Shown one piece after another: positions 25,676-34,756 of a stretch of DNA of 64,000 nt (positions are counted from its first letter, which is position 1; each line of letters starts with the position of its first letter). Source of the DNA: Pseudomonas parafulva (lineage in GTDB: Bacteria; Pseudomonadota; Gammaproteobacteria; Pseudomonadales; Pseudomonadaceae); the NCBI RefSeq assembly GCF_002021815.1, contig NZ_CP019952.1:2201001-2265000 (forward strand). The letters are read 5' to 3'. Position numbers and translations under genes: made by a program. The notes below the pieces were generated by a model that saw only the letters and a list, made by a program, of their open reading frames with translations, had not been told where the DNA came from and did not search any database.

Positions 25676-27274
25676 TCACCACTTGATGCTCGGCCCTTCA
25701 AGGCGTAAGGCGCAGTCGAGCCTCAGCGCATCGAGCAGCACCTGGTCATGGGAAGCGATCATCAGCGCACCGGTGAACTGCTCCAGCATCTTTTGCAGGG
25801 CCTTGAGCGATGGCAGGTCGAGGTGGTTGCCAGGTTCGTCCAGTAGCAGCAGTTCCACCGGTCGCCTGCGGTACAGGATCCCCGCCAGAGCCGCCTTCAT
25901 GCGCTCGCCTCCACTGAGTAGGCTGCTGGGCAGCGCGACACGTGCAGCGTCCAGGCCCAGCTGAGCCAGCAGCATGCGTACATGGCTCTGATCCAGTGCC
26001 GGGTTGGCCTGTTGTACGTGTTCCAGCGCGCTTACGTCGGCCGACAACACGCTGCAGTGCTGGTCGAGCAGCGCCGTTTGGTCTGTGACCTTGAGGTGGC
26101 CTGCAGGCGCTGGCAACTGGCCGGCGATCATTTTCAGCAGTGTGCTCTTGCCGCTGCCATTGACGCCCGTCAGGGCACAACGTTGGCCCTGGCGCAGGCT
26201 GAGGTCGATGGGTACTTGTGTGCCATGCGGCAGGCGCAAGGCTTGCAGCAGTACCACCTGCCGCTGGACATTGGGCTCAAGCGTTGGCGTGTGCACGGTA
26301 ATTTCGCAGGCTCTTTCGACCGCTTGCGCAGCGTCCCGCACCCTGTCGATCAGCTGTTGCCCGGCCGCCCGATGGCGTCGGCGCTGCTTGCCAAGCGTCG
26401 CCTGGCCGCCTTGCTGCTGGTGATCGAGCAGGATCTTGGCTTGGTTCACGCCCTTGGCCTTGCGCCCCGCCCGGGCCTGGGCTTTGTCCAGTGCCTGGCG
26501 TTGCTGTAGCTGGGCTCTGGCTTGCTGCTGCTGGGAGCGCTTGAGGTGTGCCAACTGCTGCACAGCTTGCGTGGTCTCGCAGCGCTTTCGTGCCTGATAG
26601 TGGCTGAAGTTGCCGCCATAGGCTTTCAGGCCCAGGCTTGACAGTTCGAGGATACAGTCCATGTGCTCGAGTAGAGAACGGTCATGGCTTATCACGAGCA
26701 AGCCGCGGTTCCAGGTTTGCATCATCGCCAGCCACTGCGTGCGACCGTGGTCGTCCAGGTGGTTGGTAGGTTCATCGAGTATGAGAAAGTCGGCCTCGCT
26801 CAACCAGGCGCCAATCAGCGCCACGCCCATGGCCTGCCCGCCGCTCAGGGTATGGACAGGGCGTTGCAGGTCCAGGTGGCCCAGGCCATGGCGGTGCAGC
26901 TGGGCGCGCAGGCGCTCGGGCGCATCCCAGCGCTCGCCGACGGTGTCGAAGTCAGCCGCCTCCACGCTGCCGAGTGCGATCCGTTCGAGCGCTGCGATCA
27001 AGGGCCCCATCTGGGCCAGATCGGCCACGGTCTTGCTGGTGTCGATCACCTGTTGATCGACAAGATGGACACGGCCCAAGCGCTGGCACGTGCCGCTGCT
27101 GGGTGAACGCCGGCCAGCGAGCAGTTGGCCAAGCAGGGTCTTGCCCACGCCGTTGCGGCCTACCAGGCCGGTCCGGGTAGTGTCGAAGGTCTGGGTGAGA
27201 TCGGTGAACAGTGGCCTGCCATCTGGCAAGACCAGGGTGACGCTGTCCAGCGTCAGGATAGACGTAGTCGTCAT
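25676..27274 (-). CDS. ABC-F family ATP-binding protein
   Basis: This is a 532-aa soluble tandem ATPase with no membrane domain. The first domain has Walker A GRNGVGKT, signature LSGGQAMGVAL and LILDEPTNHLDDH. The second has Walker A GVNGSGKS, signature LSGGERMKAALAG and LLLDEPGNHLD. A basic, Gln-rich linker (about 235-300) joins them. ABC-F proteins act on the ribosome as translation factors or protect it from antibiotics. The subclass is unclear. The linker sequence is not one I associate with known resistance families. The start at 27274 has GGAG six bases upstream; the open frame that continues upstream is antisense to cobW. Confidence 0.92.
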   Translation of the reverse strand: MTTTSILTLDSVTLVLPDGRPLFTDLTQTFDTTRTGLVGRNGVGKTLLGQLLAGRRSPSSGTCQRLGRVHLVDQQVIDTSKTVADLAQMGPLIAALERIALGSVEAADFDTVGERWDAPERLRAQLHRHGLGHLDLQRPVHTLSGGQAMGVALIGAWLSEADFLILDEPTNHLDDHGRTQWLAMMQTWNRGLLVISHDRSLLEHMDCILELSSLGLKAYGGNFSHYQARKRCETTQAVQQLAHLKRSQQQQARAQLQQRQALDKAQARAGRKAKGVNQAKILLDHQQQGGQATLGKQRRRHRAAGQQLIDRVRDAAQAVERACEITVHTPTLEPNVQRQVVLLQALRLPHGTQVPIDLSLRQGQRCALTGVNGSGKSTLLKMIAGQLPAPAGHLKVTDQTALLDQHCSVLSADVSALEHVQQANPALDQSHVRMLLAQLGLDAARVALPSSLLSGGERMKAALAGILYRRRPVELLLLDEPGNHLDLPSLKALQKMLEQFTGALMIASHDQVLLDALRLDCALRLEGPSIKW

Positions 27275-27577
27275 GTGCAACTCCACAAATGCCGCGACAT
27301 TTCCGGTGGCGACCGGAAAGTGAAGACTGGCCGTCAAGCAGACGGCGGCATCAATGGCGCATTGGACGAATACCTCATGAAGGGGAAGTGGGAAGGGTAG
27401 AGGAGGATGGTCAGCGCGTAAAGCGGGCAGGCGATGAAGAGAAAGGGTACTGCCTTGCACTTTATTCGTGGGTGGCGAGGGCGAGGGCGGGACGAAGGTC
27501 GCCGTCTGGCAGCAGTGCGGGTCCCCACAGCCTCGACAACGGTTGACCACCCGACAGCCACTGCGTAGCCTTGGCCG
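27275..27577. other. Intergenic region between the ABC-F gene and the cobalamin riboswitch
   Basis: This stretch of about 300 bp between divergent units must hold the promoters of both. It is purine-rich around 27380-27450. I see no ORF, repeat or clear operator. Confidence 0.4.
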
Positions 27578-27765
27578 TTCGAGGTTCTCCGGCCAGGCCG
27601 GAGCTAAGACGGGAACGCGGTTCAAGCCGCGGCTGCCCCCGCAACTGTAGGCACCATTGATGGGTCGACACTGCCACTGCGCCAAGCGCGGGAAGGCGTC
27701 TTCCCCCAAGCCCGGTCCTGATGACCGTGCCTGGCGCAGGTGCAAGCCAGGAGACCTGCCTCGCA
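27578..27765 (+). promoter_or_regulatory. Cobalamin (adenosylcobalamin) riboswitch
   Basis: The conserved core GCTGCCCCCGCAACTGTA (27632-27649), the GCCACTG box (27673-27679), GGGAAGGCGTCTTCCCCC and the terminal AAGCCAGGAGACCTGCC (27744-27760) are the classical B12-box elements in the correct order. The 5' arm begins near GGGAACGCGGTTCAAGCC. It lies 113 bp upstream of the cobW start on the same strand and would shut down the cobW-cobN-chlID operon when cobalamin is plentiful. Confidence 0.95.
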
Positions 27766-27877
27766 ACGTTTTCGACTTTAAACCGGGCGGGGTGATCCGG
27801 TGGCGAACATGCCTGGCCTGTCTGGTCGGCGGCGCTCGTCCTGCATGCCCGCGCCATTCTGCCAAGGGCACTGCAAC

Positions 27878-28945
27878 ATGAAAACACTGGCCAAGCTCCC
27901 CGTTACCATCGTCACCGGCTTCCTGGGCTCGGGCAAGACTACCCTGTTGCGCCACATGCTCGACAACGCACAGGGTCGGCGCATCGCCGTGATCGTCAAC
28001 GAATTCGGCGAGCTGGGCATTGATGGCGACATCCTCAAGCAGTGCAGCATCGGCTGCACCGAGGAAGAGGCCAATGGCCGGGTGTACGAACTGGCCAACG
28101 GTTGCCTGTGCTGCACCGTCCAGGAAGAGTTCTTCCCGGTGATGCGCGAACTGGTGGCGCGCCGCGGCGACCTGGACCATATCCTGATCGAAACCAGCGG
28201 CCTGGCGTTGCCCAAGCCGCTGGTACAAGCCTTCCAATGGCCTGAGATCCGCACCGCCTGCACCGTCGATGCGGTGATCACCGTGGTCGACAGCCCCGCC
28301 GTTGCCGCAGGCACTTTCGCCGCCTACCCGGACCAGGTCGACGCCCAGCGCAAGCTGGACCCGAACCTGGACCACGAGTCCCCCCTGCACGAGCTGTTCG
28401 CTGACCAACTGGCCAGCGCCGACCTGGTTGTGTTGAACAAAGCCGACCTGATCGATGCCGATGGCCTGGCCAAGGTGCGTGCCGAGGTCGCCGAAGAGCT
28501 GCCAGCGGCTGTCAAAGTCATCGAAGCCAGCAGTGGCAAGTTGCCGCTGGAGGTGTTGCTGGGCCTGGGCGCCGAGTCCGAGCAGCACATCGACGCCCGC
28601 CCGACCCACCACGATGCCCATCACGACGGCGATGACCATGACGACCATGACCATGATGCCTTCGATTCCATCTCCATCGACCTCCCCGAATCCGATGAGC
28701 GGGTGCTGATCGAGGCGCTCAACCAACTGGTGGTCGAGTACGGCATCCTGCGCGTCAAAGGCTTCGCCGCCATCGCTGGCAAGCCGATGCGCTTGCTCAT
28801 CCAGGGGGTAGGTACGCGCTTCGACAAGCACTTCGACCGCGCCTGGCGCGCCGAAGAGCCGCGCGTCACGCGCCTGGTGCTGATCGGTCAGGACCTTGAC
28901 CCCGCCCAGCTCGAAGCGCGTCTGCGCCACGCTCTGGGCGCCTGA
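27878..28945 (+). CDS. cobW: CobW, GTPase/metallochaperone of cobalamin biosynthesis
   Basis: This is a 355-aa G3E-family GTPase. It has Walker A GFLGSGKTTLL, the metal motif GCLCCTV (CxCC), switch segment ETSGLALPKPL and guanine motif NKAD. A histidine/aspartate-rich stretch (about residues 247-263) is a likely metal store. CobW is thought to supply cobalt for corrin insertion. It is first in the riboswitch-controlled operon, with cobN starting 4 bp after its stop, which supports a B12 role over the zinc-related COG0523 paralogues. I start at MKTLAKL; the upstream ATGs lie in the leader. Confidence 0.95.
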   Translation: MKTLAKLPVTIVTGFLGSGKTTLLRHMLDNAQGRRIAVIVNEFGELGIDGDILKQCSIGCTEEEANGRVYELANGCLCCTVQEEFFPVMRELVARRGDLDHILIETSGLALPKPLVQAFQWPEIRTACTVDAVITVVDSPAVAAGTFAAYPDQVDAQRKLDPNLDHESPLHELFADQLASADLVVLNKADLIDADGLAKVRAEVAEELPAAVKVIEASSGKLPLEVLLGLGAESEQHIDARPTHHDAHHDGDDHDDHDHDAFDSISIDLPESDERVLIEALNQLVVEYGILRVKGFAAIAGKPMRLLIQGVGTRFDKHFDRAWRAEEPRVTRLVLIGQDLDPAQLEARLRHALGA

Positions 28946-28948
28946 CCC

Positions 28949-31900
28949 ATGCACCTGCTGCGGACCCAGCCCGGCGGCTTCGTGCCCGACGACAGCATTG
29001 CCGACCTCGGCCAGACGCCAGCCGAACTGGTCATCCTCTGCAGCGGGGATTCGCACCTGGCCTTGCTCGCCGACAGCGCCGAGCAGCTGCCCGGCGACTA
29101 TCCCAGCTTGCGCCTGGCCAACCCCATGCAGGTGCAGAACCACGCTTCGGTCGACCTTTATGTCGATCAGGTCTTGCAGCACGCCAAGGTCATCCTGGTG
29201 TCGCTGCACGGCGGCGTGGGGTACTGGCGCTACGGTGTGGAACAGTTGGTTACGCTCGCCGAGCGCGGCGTGCACGTGATTCTGGTGCCCGGCGACGACC
29301 GTCCCGACCCGGAACTGACCGGGCTTGGGTCCGTGCAGGGGGCGCAAGCCGAGCAGTTGTGGCACTACCTTCGCCAGGGTGGCAAGGCCAACGCACTCAA
29401 TCTGTTCTACTACCTTGCCAGTCAGTGGCTGGACCGTGACTATCCCTGGGCCGAGCCGCGGGCGTTGCTTCGCACGACGGTTTACCACCCTCAGGTGGGC
29501 AGTGGGGCGCTGGAGGACTGGTACCCGCACTGGCATGCCGATCATCCGGTGGCGCCGATACTGTTCTATCGCTCGCACCTGCAAGCAGCGAACACGGCTT
29601 TCATCGATGTGTTCTGCCAGCGCCTGCAGGCAGCAGGTTTGAACCCGTTGCCGATTGCGGTGGCCAGCCTGAAGGAAAGCGCCTGCCTGGAACAGGTCGA
29701 AGCATGGCTCGACATGGTCGGCGCCGAGGTTGTGCTCAACACCACGGGTTTCGCCCTGTCCAGCCCGGAGCGTCCTAACCTGCGCCCCCTAAGACGAGAC
29801 ATACCCGTGTTGCAGGCCATTTGCGCGCAGGACAACCAACCGGGTTGGGAGGCCAGCGAGCAGGGCCTCGGCGCACGTGACCTGGCCATGCACATCGTGC
29901 TACCGGAACTGGACGGCCGCATCATCACCCGGCCGGTCAGCTTCAAGGACATGGCCTGGCACAGCGAACGCAGCCAATCGGATGTGGTGTGCTACCGCGC
30001 CCACCCCGAGCGCATGGATTTTGTGGCCGAGCTGGCACGGCGCTGGGTGACCCTGGCGCGCCAGCCCAATGCGCACAAGCGCGTGGCGTTGATCCTGGCA
30101 AACTACCCCACGCGCGATGGGCGCATCGGCAATGGCGTGGGCCTGGACACGCCGGCTGCGGCGCTCAATATCTTGCGTGCGCTGCGCACTGAAGGCTATC
30201 CGGTCAGCGAGCTGCCCGAGAGCGGTACCCAGTTGATCCATCAATTGCTGGGCGGTGTGACCAACGACCTCGACCAGATCGACCAGCGGCCCTGTGCCCA
30301 GAGCATGAGCCTGGTCGATTACCAGGCGGCATTCGACCGCCTGCCGGACGCCAACCGCCAGGCGGTACTGGAGCGCTGGGGGCCACCGGAGCAGGACCCG
30401 ATGTTCCGCCAGGGCCGTTTGATGGTGGCAGGGGTGCGCATGGGGATGACCTTCGTCGGCATCCAGCCTGCTCGCGGCTATCAGGTAGACCCCAGCGCCG
30501 TTTATCACGATCCGGACCTGGTGCCACCCCATGGCTACCTGGCGTTCTATTTCTGGCTGAGGCATGTGTATGCGGCCGACGCTGTCATCCATGTCGGCAA
30601 GCACGGCAACCTGGAATGGCTCCCGGGCAAGGGGGTAGGGCTGTCCGATACGTGCTGGCCGGATGCGCTGCTCGGGCCGCTGCCCAACATCTATCCGTTC
30701 ATCGTCAACGACCCAGGTGAGGGCGCGCAGGCCAAGCGACGCACGCAAGCCGTGATCATCGATCACCTGATGCCGCCGCTGACCCGCGCCGAGACCTACG
30801 GCCCGCTACGCCACCTGGAGCAATTGGCCGACGAATTCTACGAAGCACAACTGCTCGACCCGCGCCGCGCCCGTGAGTTGCAACGCGACATCCTCGAACT
30901 GGTCAGGACCCACCACATCGACCGGGAATTGCAACTCGAAGGGCAGCTTGACGATGCAACCGTCTGGTTGCCACGCCTTGACACCTACCTGTGCGACCTC
31001 AAGGAATCGCAGATCCGCGATGGCTTGCATGTATTCGGCCAGTCGCCCGAGGGTCGGTTGCGCCTGGACACGCTGCTGGCACTGCTGCGGGTTGAGCGGG
31101 GCGATGGGCGTGGCGGCAATGCGAGTGTGTTGCGCGCGCTGGCCAAGGCACTGGTCCCTGGCTTCGATCCGCTGGACTGTGACCTGGGGCAACCCTGGCA
31201 AGGCCCACGGCCCACGCTACTGCTGAACATCAGCGACCAGGCCTGGCGTACGGCTGGCGATACCCGCGAGCGCCTCGAACTGCTGGCATTGCAGGTTATC
31301 GAGGGTGCGCTCGACGGCACGCTGCCAGCGCTGGAGGCGGAACTTGGCCAGCCCGTTCAGGCCGTTGTCGATCACCTGCGCGATACCGTGGCGCCGAGCC
31401 TGGACGCCTGTGGCGCCGCCGAGATGAACGGGCTGCTTGCAGCGCTCGCTGGGCGCTTCGTGCCTGCAGGGCCTAGTGGCGCGCCCAGCCGTGGTCGGCT
31501 TGACGTACTGCCCACAGGCCGCAATTTCTACACCGTCGATGTGCGCAACTTGCCGACCACCACAGCGTGGCGGCTAGGCTTCGCGTCGGCCAACCTGATA
31601 CTCGAGCGTCATTTGCAAGACCATGGCGACCACTTGCGCCAGCTCGGGCTGTCGGTGTGGGGGACCGCGACCATGCGCACCGGTGGTGACGACATTGCCC
31701 AGGCCATGGCACTGATGGGTGTGCGGCCCGTTTGGGCCACCGGCAGCCAGCGGGTCGACGATTTCGAGATACTGCCCCTGAGCCTGCTGGACCGCCCGCG
31801 GGTGGACGTGACGCTGCGGGTGTCGGGTTTCTTCCGGGACGCCTTTGGCAGCCTCATCCGCCTGTTCGATGCTGCCGTTCAGGCCGTGGCCGGTCTTGAT

Positions 31901-32710
31901 GAACCCGATGATCTGAACCCGTTGGCTGCGCGCGTGCGCAGCGAGCGTACGACTTTGCAGCAGCAGGGTGTAGACGCTGAGCAGGCGGCTCGCCAGGCCG
32001 GTTGGCGTGTCTTTGGCGCCAAGCCAGGTGCCTACGGGGCTGGCGTTCAGAATGCGATCGATGGGCGCCTGTGGCAAACCCGTGAAGACCTGGCCGAGGT
32101 CTACCTGAACCATGGCAGCTACGCCTATGGCGGGCAGGACGAGGGCACGCCGGCCAGGGCACAGTTCGTCGAGCGCCTGAGCAAGGTGCAGGCGGTGCTG
32201 CAAAACCAGGACAATCACGAACATGACGTGCTCGACTCCAACGACTACTACCAGTTCCAGGGCGGCATGCTGGCGGCCACTGAAACGCTGGCAGGCGCGT
32301 CCGTGGCCAGCTACCACGGTGATCACAGCCAGGTGGACCGACCGCGCATCCGCACGTTGAAGGAAGAGCTCAACCGCGTGATCCGCGCGCGTGCGCTGAA
32401 CCCCAAGTGGATCGACGGCGTCAAACGCCACGGCTACAAAGGGGCGTTCGAGATGGCGGCGACGGTCGACAACCTGTTCGCCTTCGACGCCACGACGCAC
32501 CTGATCGACGATCATCATTACCAGTCGCTGGCCGATGCCTATGTGCTGGACCCGGCGACCCGCGAATTCATGCGCGAGCACAACCCGCAGGCGCTGCGCG
32601 ACCTCACCGAACGGCTGATCGAGGCGCAGCAACGCGGCCTCTGGCAGTCCCCCGGCGAGTACCGCGATGCCCTGGAAGAACAGCTGCTCGATGGCGAGGA
32701 ACAGGCTTGA
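28949..32710 (+). CDS. cobN: Cobaltochelatase large subunit CobN
   Basis: This is a 1253-aa large chelatase subunit that inserts Co2+ into hydrogenobyrinic acid a,c-diamide in the aerobic B12 pathway. The CobN/BchH signature HVGKHGNLEWLPGKGVGLS is present near residue 550, and the C-terminal EYSS-type region contains NHGSYAYGGQDEG and TATVDNLFAFDATTHLI-like blocks. The ATPase partners in the classical system are CobS and CobT; here the next gene encodes ChlI/ChlD-like partners instead. It follows cobW by 3 bp and ends 1 bp before the chelatase ATPase gene, so the three are co-transcribed. Confidence 0.97.
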   Translation: MHLLRTQPGGFVPDDSIADLGQTPAELVILCSGDSHLALLADSAEQLPGDYPSLRLANPMQVQNHASVDLYVDQVLQHAKVILVSLHGGVGYWRYGVEQLVTLAERGVHVILVPGDDRPDPELTGLGSVQGAQAEQLWHYLRQGGKANALNLFYYLASQWLDRDYPWAEPRALLRTTVYHPQVGSGALEDWYPHWHADHPVAPILFYRSHLQAANTAFIDVFCQRLQAAGLNPLPIAVASLKESACLEQVEAWLDMVGAEVVLNTTGFALSSPERPNLRPLRRDIPVLQAICAQDNQPGWEASEQGLGARDLAMHIVLPELDGRIITRPVSFKDMAWHSERSQSDVVCYRAHPERMDFVAELARRWVTLARQPNAHKRVALILANYPTRDGRIGNGVGLDTPAAALNILRALRTEGYPVSELPESGTQLIHQLLGGVTNDLDQIDQRPCAQSMSLVDYQAAFDRLPDANRQAVLERWGPPEQDPMFRQGRLMVAGVRMGMTFVGIQPARGYQVDPSAVYHDPDLVPPHGYLAFYFWLRHVYAADAVIHVGKHGNLEWLPGKGVGLSDTCWPDALLGPLPNIYPFIVNDPGEGAQAKRRTQAVIIDHLMPPLTRAETYGPLRHLEQLADEFYEAQLLDPRRARELQRDILELVRTHHIDRELQLEGQLDDATVWLPRLDTYLCDLKESQIRDGLHVFGQSPEGRLRLDTLLALLRVERGDGRGGNASVLRALAKALVPGFDPLDCDLGQPWQGPRPTLLLNISDQAWRTAGDTRERLELLALQVIEGALDGTLPALEAELGQPVQAVVDHLRDTVAPSLDACGAAEMNGLLAALAGRFVPAGPSGAPSRGRLDVLPTGRNFYTVDVRNLPTTTAWRLGFASANLILERHLQDHGDHLRQLGLSVWGTATMRTGGDDIAQAMALMGVRPVWATGSQRVDDFEILPLSLLDRPRVDVTLRVSGFFRDAFGSLIRLFDAAVQAVAGLDEPDDLNPLAARVRSERTTLQQQGVDAEQAARQAGWRVFGAKPGAYGAGVQNAIDGRLWQTREDLAEVYLNHGSYAYGGQDEGTPARAQFVERLSKVQAVLQNQDNHEHDVLDSNDYYQFQGGMLAATETLAGASVASYHGDHSQVDRPRIRTLKEELNRVIRARALNPKWIDGVKRHGYKGAFEMAATVDNLFAFDATTHLIDDHHYQSLADAYVLDPATREFMREHNPQALRDLTERLIEAQQRGLWQSPGEYRDALEEQLLDGEEQA

Positions 32711-32711
32711 A

Positions 32712-33722
32712 ATGAACGACGCTGCACAATTTCCCCTGGCCGCCGTGGTGGGGGCCGACGACTTGAAGTTGGCGCTGTGCCTGACGGCCATCGACCCCAG
32801 GATCGGCGGGGTGCTCATCGAAGGTCCGCGCGGCATGGCCAAGAGCACCCTGGCCCGCGGCTTGGCTGACCTGCTGGGCGATGGGCCTTTCGTGACCTTG
32901 CCGCTGGGCGCCAGTGAAGAGCGCCTGGTGGGCACACTCGACCTGGATGCGGCACTCGGGCAAGGCAAGGCGCAGTTCTCCCCCGGTGTGCTGGCTCAGG
33001 CCAATGGCGGCGTACTTTATGTGGATGAAGTCAACCTGCTGCCGGACACCTTGGTTGACTTGCTGCTCGATGTCGCCGCCAGTGGCACCAACCGTATCGA
33101 ACGCGACGGCATCTCCCATCGTCACGATGCGCGCTTCGTCTTGATCGGCACCATGAACCCCGAAGAGGGCGAGTTGCGTCCCCAACTGCTCGACCGCTTC
33201 GGTCTGAATGTGGCGCTCGACGGTCTACCCGCACCTGATGCACGGCAACAGATCATCCGGCGTCGGCTGGCCTTCGACCATGACCCCCTGGCGTTCCGCG
33301 CCGAGTGGGCATCGGCCCAGGAGGGCTTGCGCAAGCGCTGTCATGCAGCGCGCCAGGCGCTGGACGACATCGCGCTGGATGACCGGACCTTGGCCAGTAT
33401 CACCGAGCGCTGTTACGCCGCCGGAGTGGATGGGCTGCGGGCAGACCTGGTGTGGTTGCGCGCCGCCCGCGCTCACTGCGCATGGCGCGGGGCGGCGGCC
33501 ATCGAGGTGTCTGACATCGACGCGGTGGAAGATTTCGCCTTGCGCCATCGTAGGCAGTCGCCTGCCCAGGCTACACCGCCCGCAGCCCCCGAACAGCCCC
33601 AGGCACAGACCGGCAGCAGCTCGGCCGAGAAAGGCGGGCAGGGGGATTGGGGTGCTTTGGCCCCACAGCCTGTGGCAAGCGGGCCAAGGCGTGAGGTGCC
33701 GAGCTGGGCAAAAAAGCCCTGA
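32712..33722 (+). CDS. ChlI/BchI-like AAA+ subunit of the cobaltochelatase (zero-frame product)
   Basis: The zero-frame product is 336 aa. It has Walker A GPRGMAKST (residues 38-46), Walker B VLYVDEVNLLPDTLVD, sensor-1 GTMNPEEGELRPQLLDRF and arginine-finger region, as in magnesium chelatase subunit I. After residue 290 comes a Pro/Gln/Ser-rich linker. The zero frame ends TGA at 33720, directly after a slippery A_AAA_AAG at 33710-33716. A -1 shift there continues into the VWA frame, giving a fused 558-aa ChlD-like protein. Both products would then serve CobN. It begins 1 bp after the cobN stop. In the literature a single frameshifted gene yielding both subunits has been described for B12 clusters. 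Confidence 0.93.
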   Translation: MNDAAQFPLAAVVGADDLKLALCLTAIDPRIGGVLIEGPRGMAKSTLARGLADLLGDGPFVTLPLGASEERLVGTLDLDAALGQGKAQFSPGVLAQANGGVLYVDEVNLLPDTLVDLLLDVAASGTNRIERDGISHRHDARFVLIGTMNPEEGELRPQLLDRFGLNVALDGLPAPDARQQIIRRRLAFDHDPLAFRAEWASAQEGLRKRCHAARQALDDIALDDRTLASITERCYAAGVDGLRADLVWLRAARAHCAWRGAAAIEVSDIDAVEDFALRHRRQSPAQATPPAAPEQPQAQTGSSSAEKGGQGDWGALAPQPVASGPRREVPSWAKKP

Positions 33723-33753
33723 GCATCCGTCAGCCGGCCAAGACGACGGGTGC
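33693..33753 (+). promoter_or_regulatory. Programmed -1 ribosomal frameshift cassette in the chelatase gene
   Basis: Three elements are spaced as in E. coli dnaX. An SD-like GAGGTG (33693-33698) lies 11 nt before the slippery heptamer A_AAA_AAG (33710-33716, in the zero frame as GCA AAA AAG). Six nt later a 9-bp stem starts: GCATCCGTC (33723-33731) pairs with GACGGGTGC (33745-33753), including one G-U pair, around a 13-nt loop. The zero-frame stop TGA (33720-33722) sits just after the site. The -1 frame is then open to 34387. No start with a ribosome site exists for the downstream part. Confidence 0.85.
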
Positions 33754-34387
33754 GCAAGCAGGCAAGGGTGCGCGCGCAGGTGCAAGCCGCGGTCGGGCCC
33801 AGGCTGCCAGTGCTGGCCAGGTCGCCTGGCTGCCGAGCCTGTTGAAGGGCCGGCCTCGGCACCGCGACGACTTGTGCTGGCACACCCGCAGAGGCGCACC
33901 GGCTCAGTTATGGCTGATCATCGTCGACGCCTCCGCCTCGACGCGTCGCCATCAGGCGCTCGCGCACACCAAAGGGCTGTTGGCGACATTGTTCGACCAT
34001 GCCTACCGCCAGCGCGCACGGCTGGCTTTGTTGACGGCAAGTGGCAGTGCACCGCAATGGCAGCGCCATGGGCTCAAGGCTTCGGCCGCGCTGCAACCTT
34101 GGTTACAGGCGCTTGGGGCGGGAGGGGGCACTCCGTTGCTGCCGGCGCTGGAGCAAGCCAGGCAGTGGCTGGGCAATCGGCGCAAGGCCTATCCGAACGA
34201 GGAAGTACGCTGCCTGGTGTTTACGGACGGTCGTCTGCAGCAATGGGACCCTGTCGAGCCCTTGCCGTGCCCCACCTTGCTGGTTGACATGGAGCTGGCC
34301 CCGGTCCGGCTGGGCCGTGCTCGCCGGCTGGCGCAGCAACTGGCAGCAGACTATCAACACCTGCTTAGTTTCGAAGCGATGAAGTGA
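33716..34387 (+). CDS. VWA-domain (ChlD-like) part of the chelatase gene, reached by -1 frameshift
   Basis: This is the 223-codon downstream part of the fusion. After a basic, Ala/Gly-rich linker comes a von Willebrand factor A domain with the MIDAS motif DASAST, then TGA-free strands, GGGTPLLPALEQA, and CLVFTDGRL. This is the arrangement of the C-terminal half of magnesium chelatase subunit D, which couples the AAA+ ring to the large subunit. There is no ATG near its beginning. Independent initiation could use CTG at 33719 (overlapping the TGA) or TTG at 33842, neither with a good ribosome site, so the frameshift explains the layout better. Confidence 0.88.
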   Translation, partial: ALSIRQPAKTTGAQAGKGARAGASRGRAQAASAGQVAWLPSLLKGRPRHRDDLCWHTRRGAPAQLWLIIVDASASTRRHQALAHTKGLLATLFDHAYRQRARLALLTASGSAPQWQRHGLKASAALQPWLQALGAGGGTPLLPALEQARQWLGNRRKAYPNEEVRCLVFTDGRLQQWDPVEPLPCPTLLVDMELAPVRLGRARRLAQQLAADYQHLLSFEAMK

Positions 34388-34489
34388 TAACGGCGGGGTG
34401 CGGCAACAAGTCGCACGTTAGCAGGATGAAATATGCAGGGCCGCAAGTACATGTGCGTGGCAGAGCACGCACATGTCAACGCTGTTCAT

Positions 34490-34756
34490 TTACTTGGGCA
34501 TCGACCACGGCTGCAGGTGGTAGCCTTTTTCACAAAGTTCTGCGCGTACTTCCTCAATCAGGTTAAGCCACTGAGCTTTGTCGGAATAAGTTTGCGAGTT
34601 TACCTGTTTGCTGCCGATGCGGGTGCTGGTACGGTCGATGACCGCCAGGCTCAGGTCGCCAGTGCCGTTGGGGGCGTCCCAGGCCACGCAGTGGAAGGGT
34701 TCGAAGGCGTGGTCGGCGATCAGCAGTGCTTCGTTGACACGGAGCGGGGCATTCAT
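34490..34756 (-). CDS. Conserved hypothetical small protein
   Basis: This is an 88-aa acidic protein with no signal peptide or membrane segment. The composition is gene-like: MNAPLRVNEALLIADHAFEP, then CVAWDAPNGTGDLSLAVIDR, then a helix LNLIEEVRAELCEKGY. I do not recognise a characterised family. It starts at MNAPL (34756) with AGAGAG upstream. It is convergent with the chelatase gene and divergent from the sigma-54 activator, 340 bp away. Its function is unknown. Confidence 0.7.
   Translation of the reverse strand: MNAPLRVNEALLIADHAFEPFHCVAWDAPNGTGDLSLAVIDRTSTRIGSKQVNSQTYSDKAQWLNLIEEVRAELCEKGYHLQPWSMPK

Noticed and set aside
27275..29584. Long open frame on the minus strand continuing the ABC-F gene upstream across cobW and the start of cobN
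   Set aside because: It is antisense to well-conserved cobW/cobN and to the riboswitch, its composition is that of a shadow frame, and the ABC-F protein has a good start with a ribosome site at 27274.
31574..32968. Minus-strand ORF over cobN and the chelatase gene
   Set aside because: It crosses the cobN/chlID boundary antisense; no domain is visible.
33719..33842. Independent start codon for the VWA gene (CTG 33719 or TTG 33842)
   Set aside because: Neither has a ribosome site at a normal distance, and TTG 33842 would remove the linker. The dnaX-like frameshift signals explain the layout better; independent starts remain a secondary possibility.
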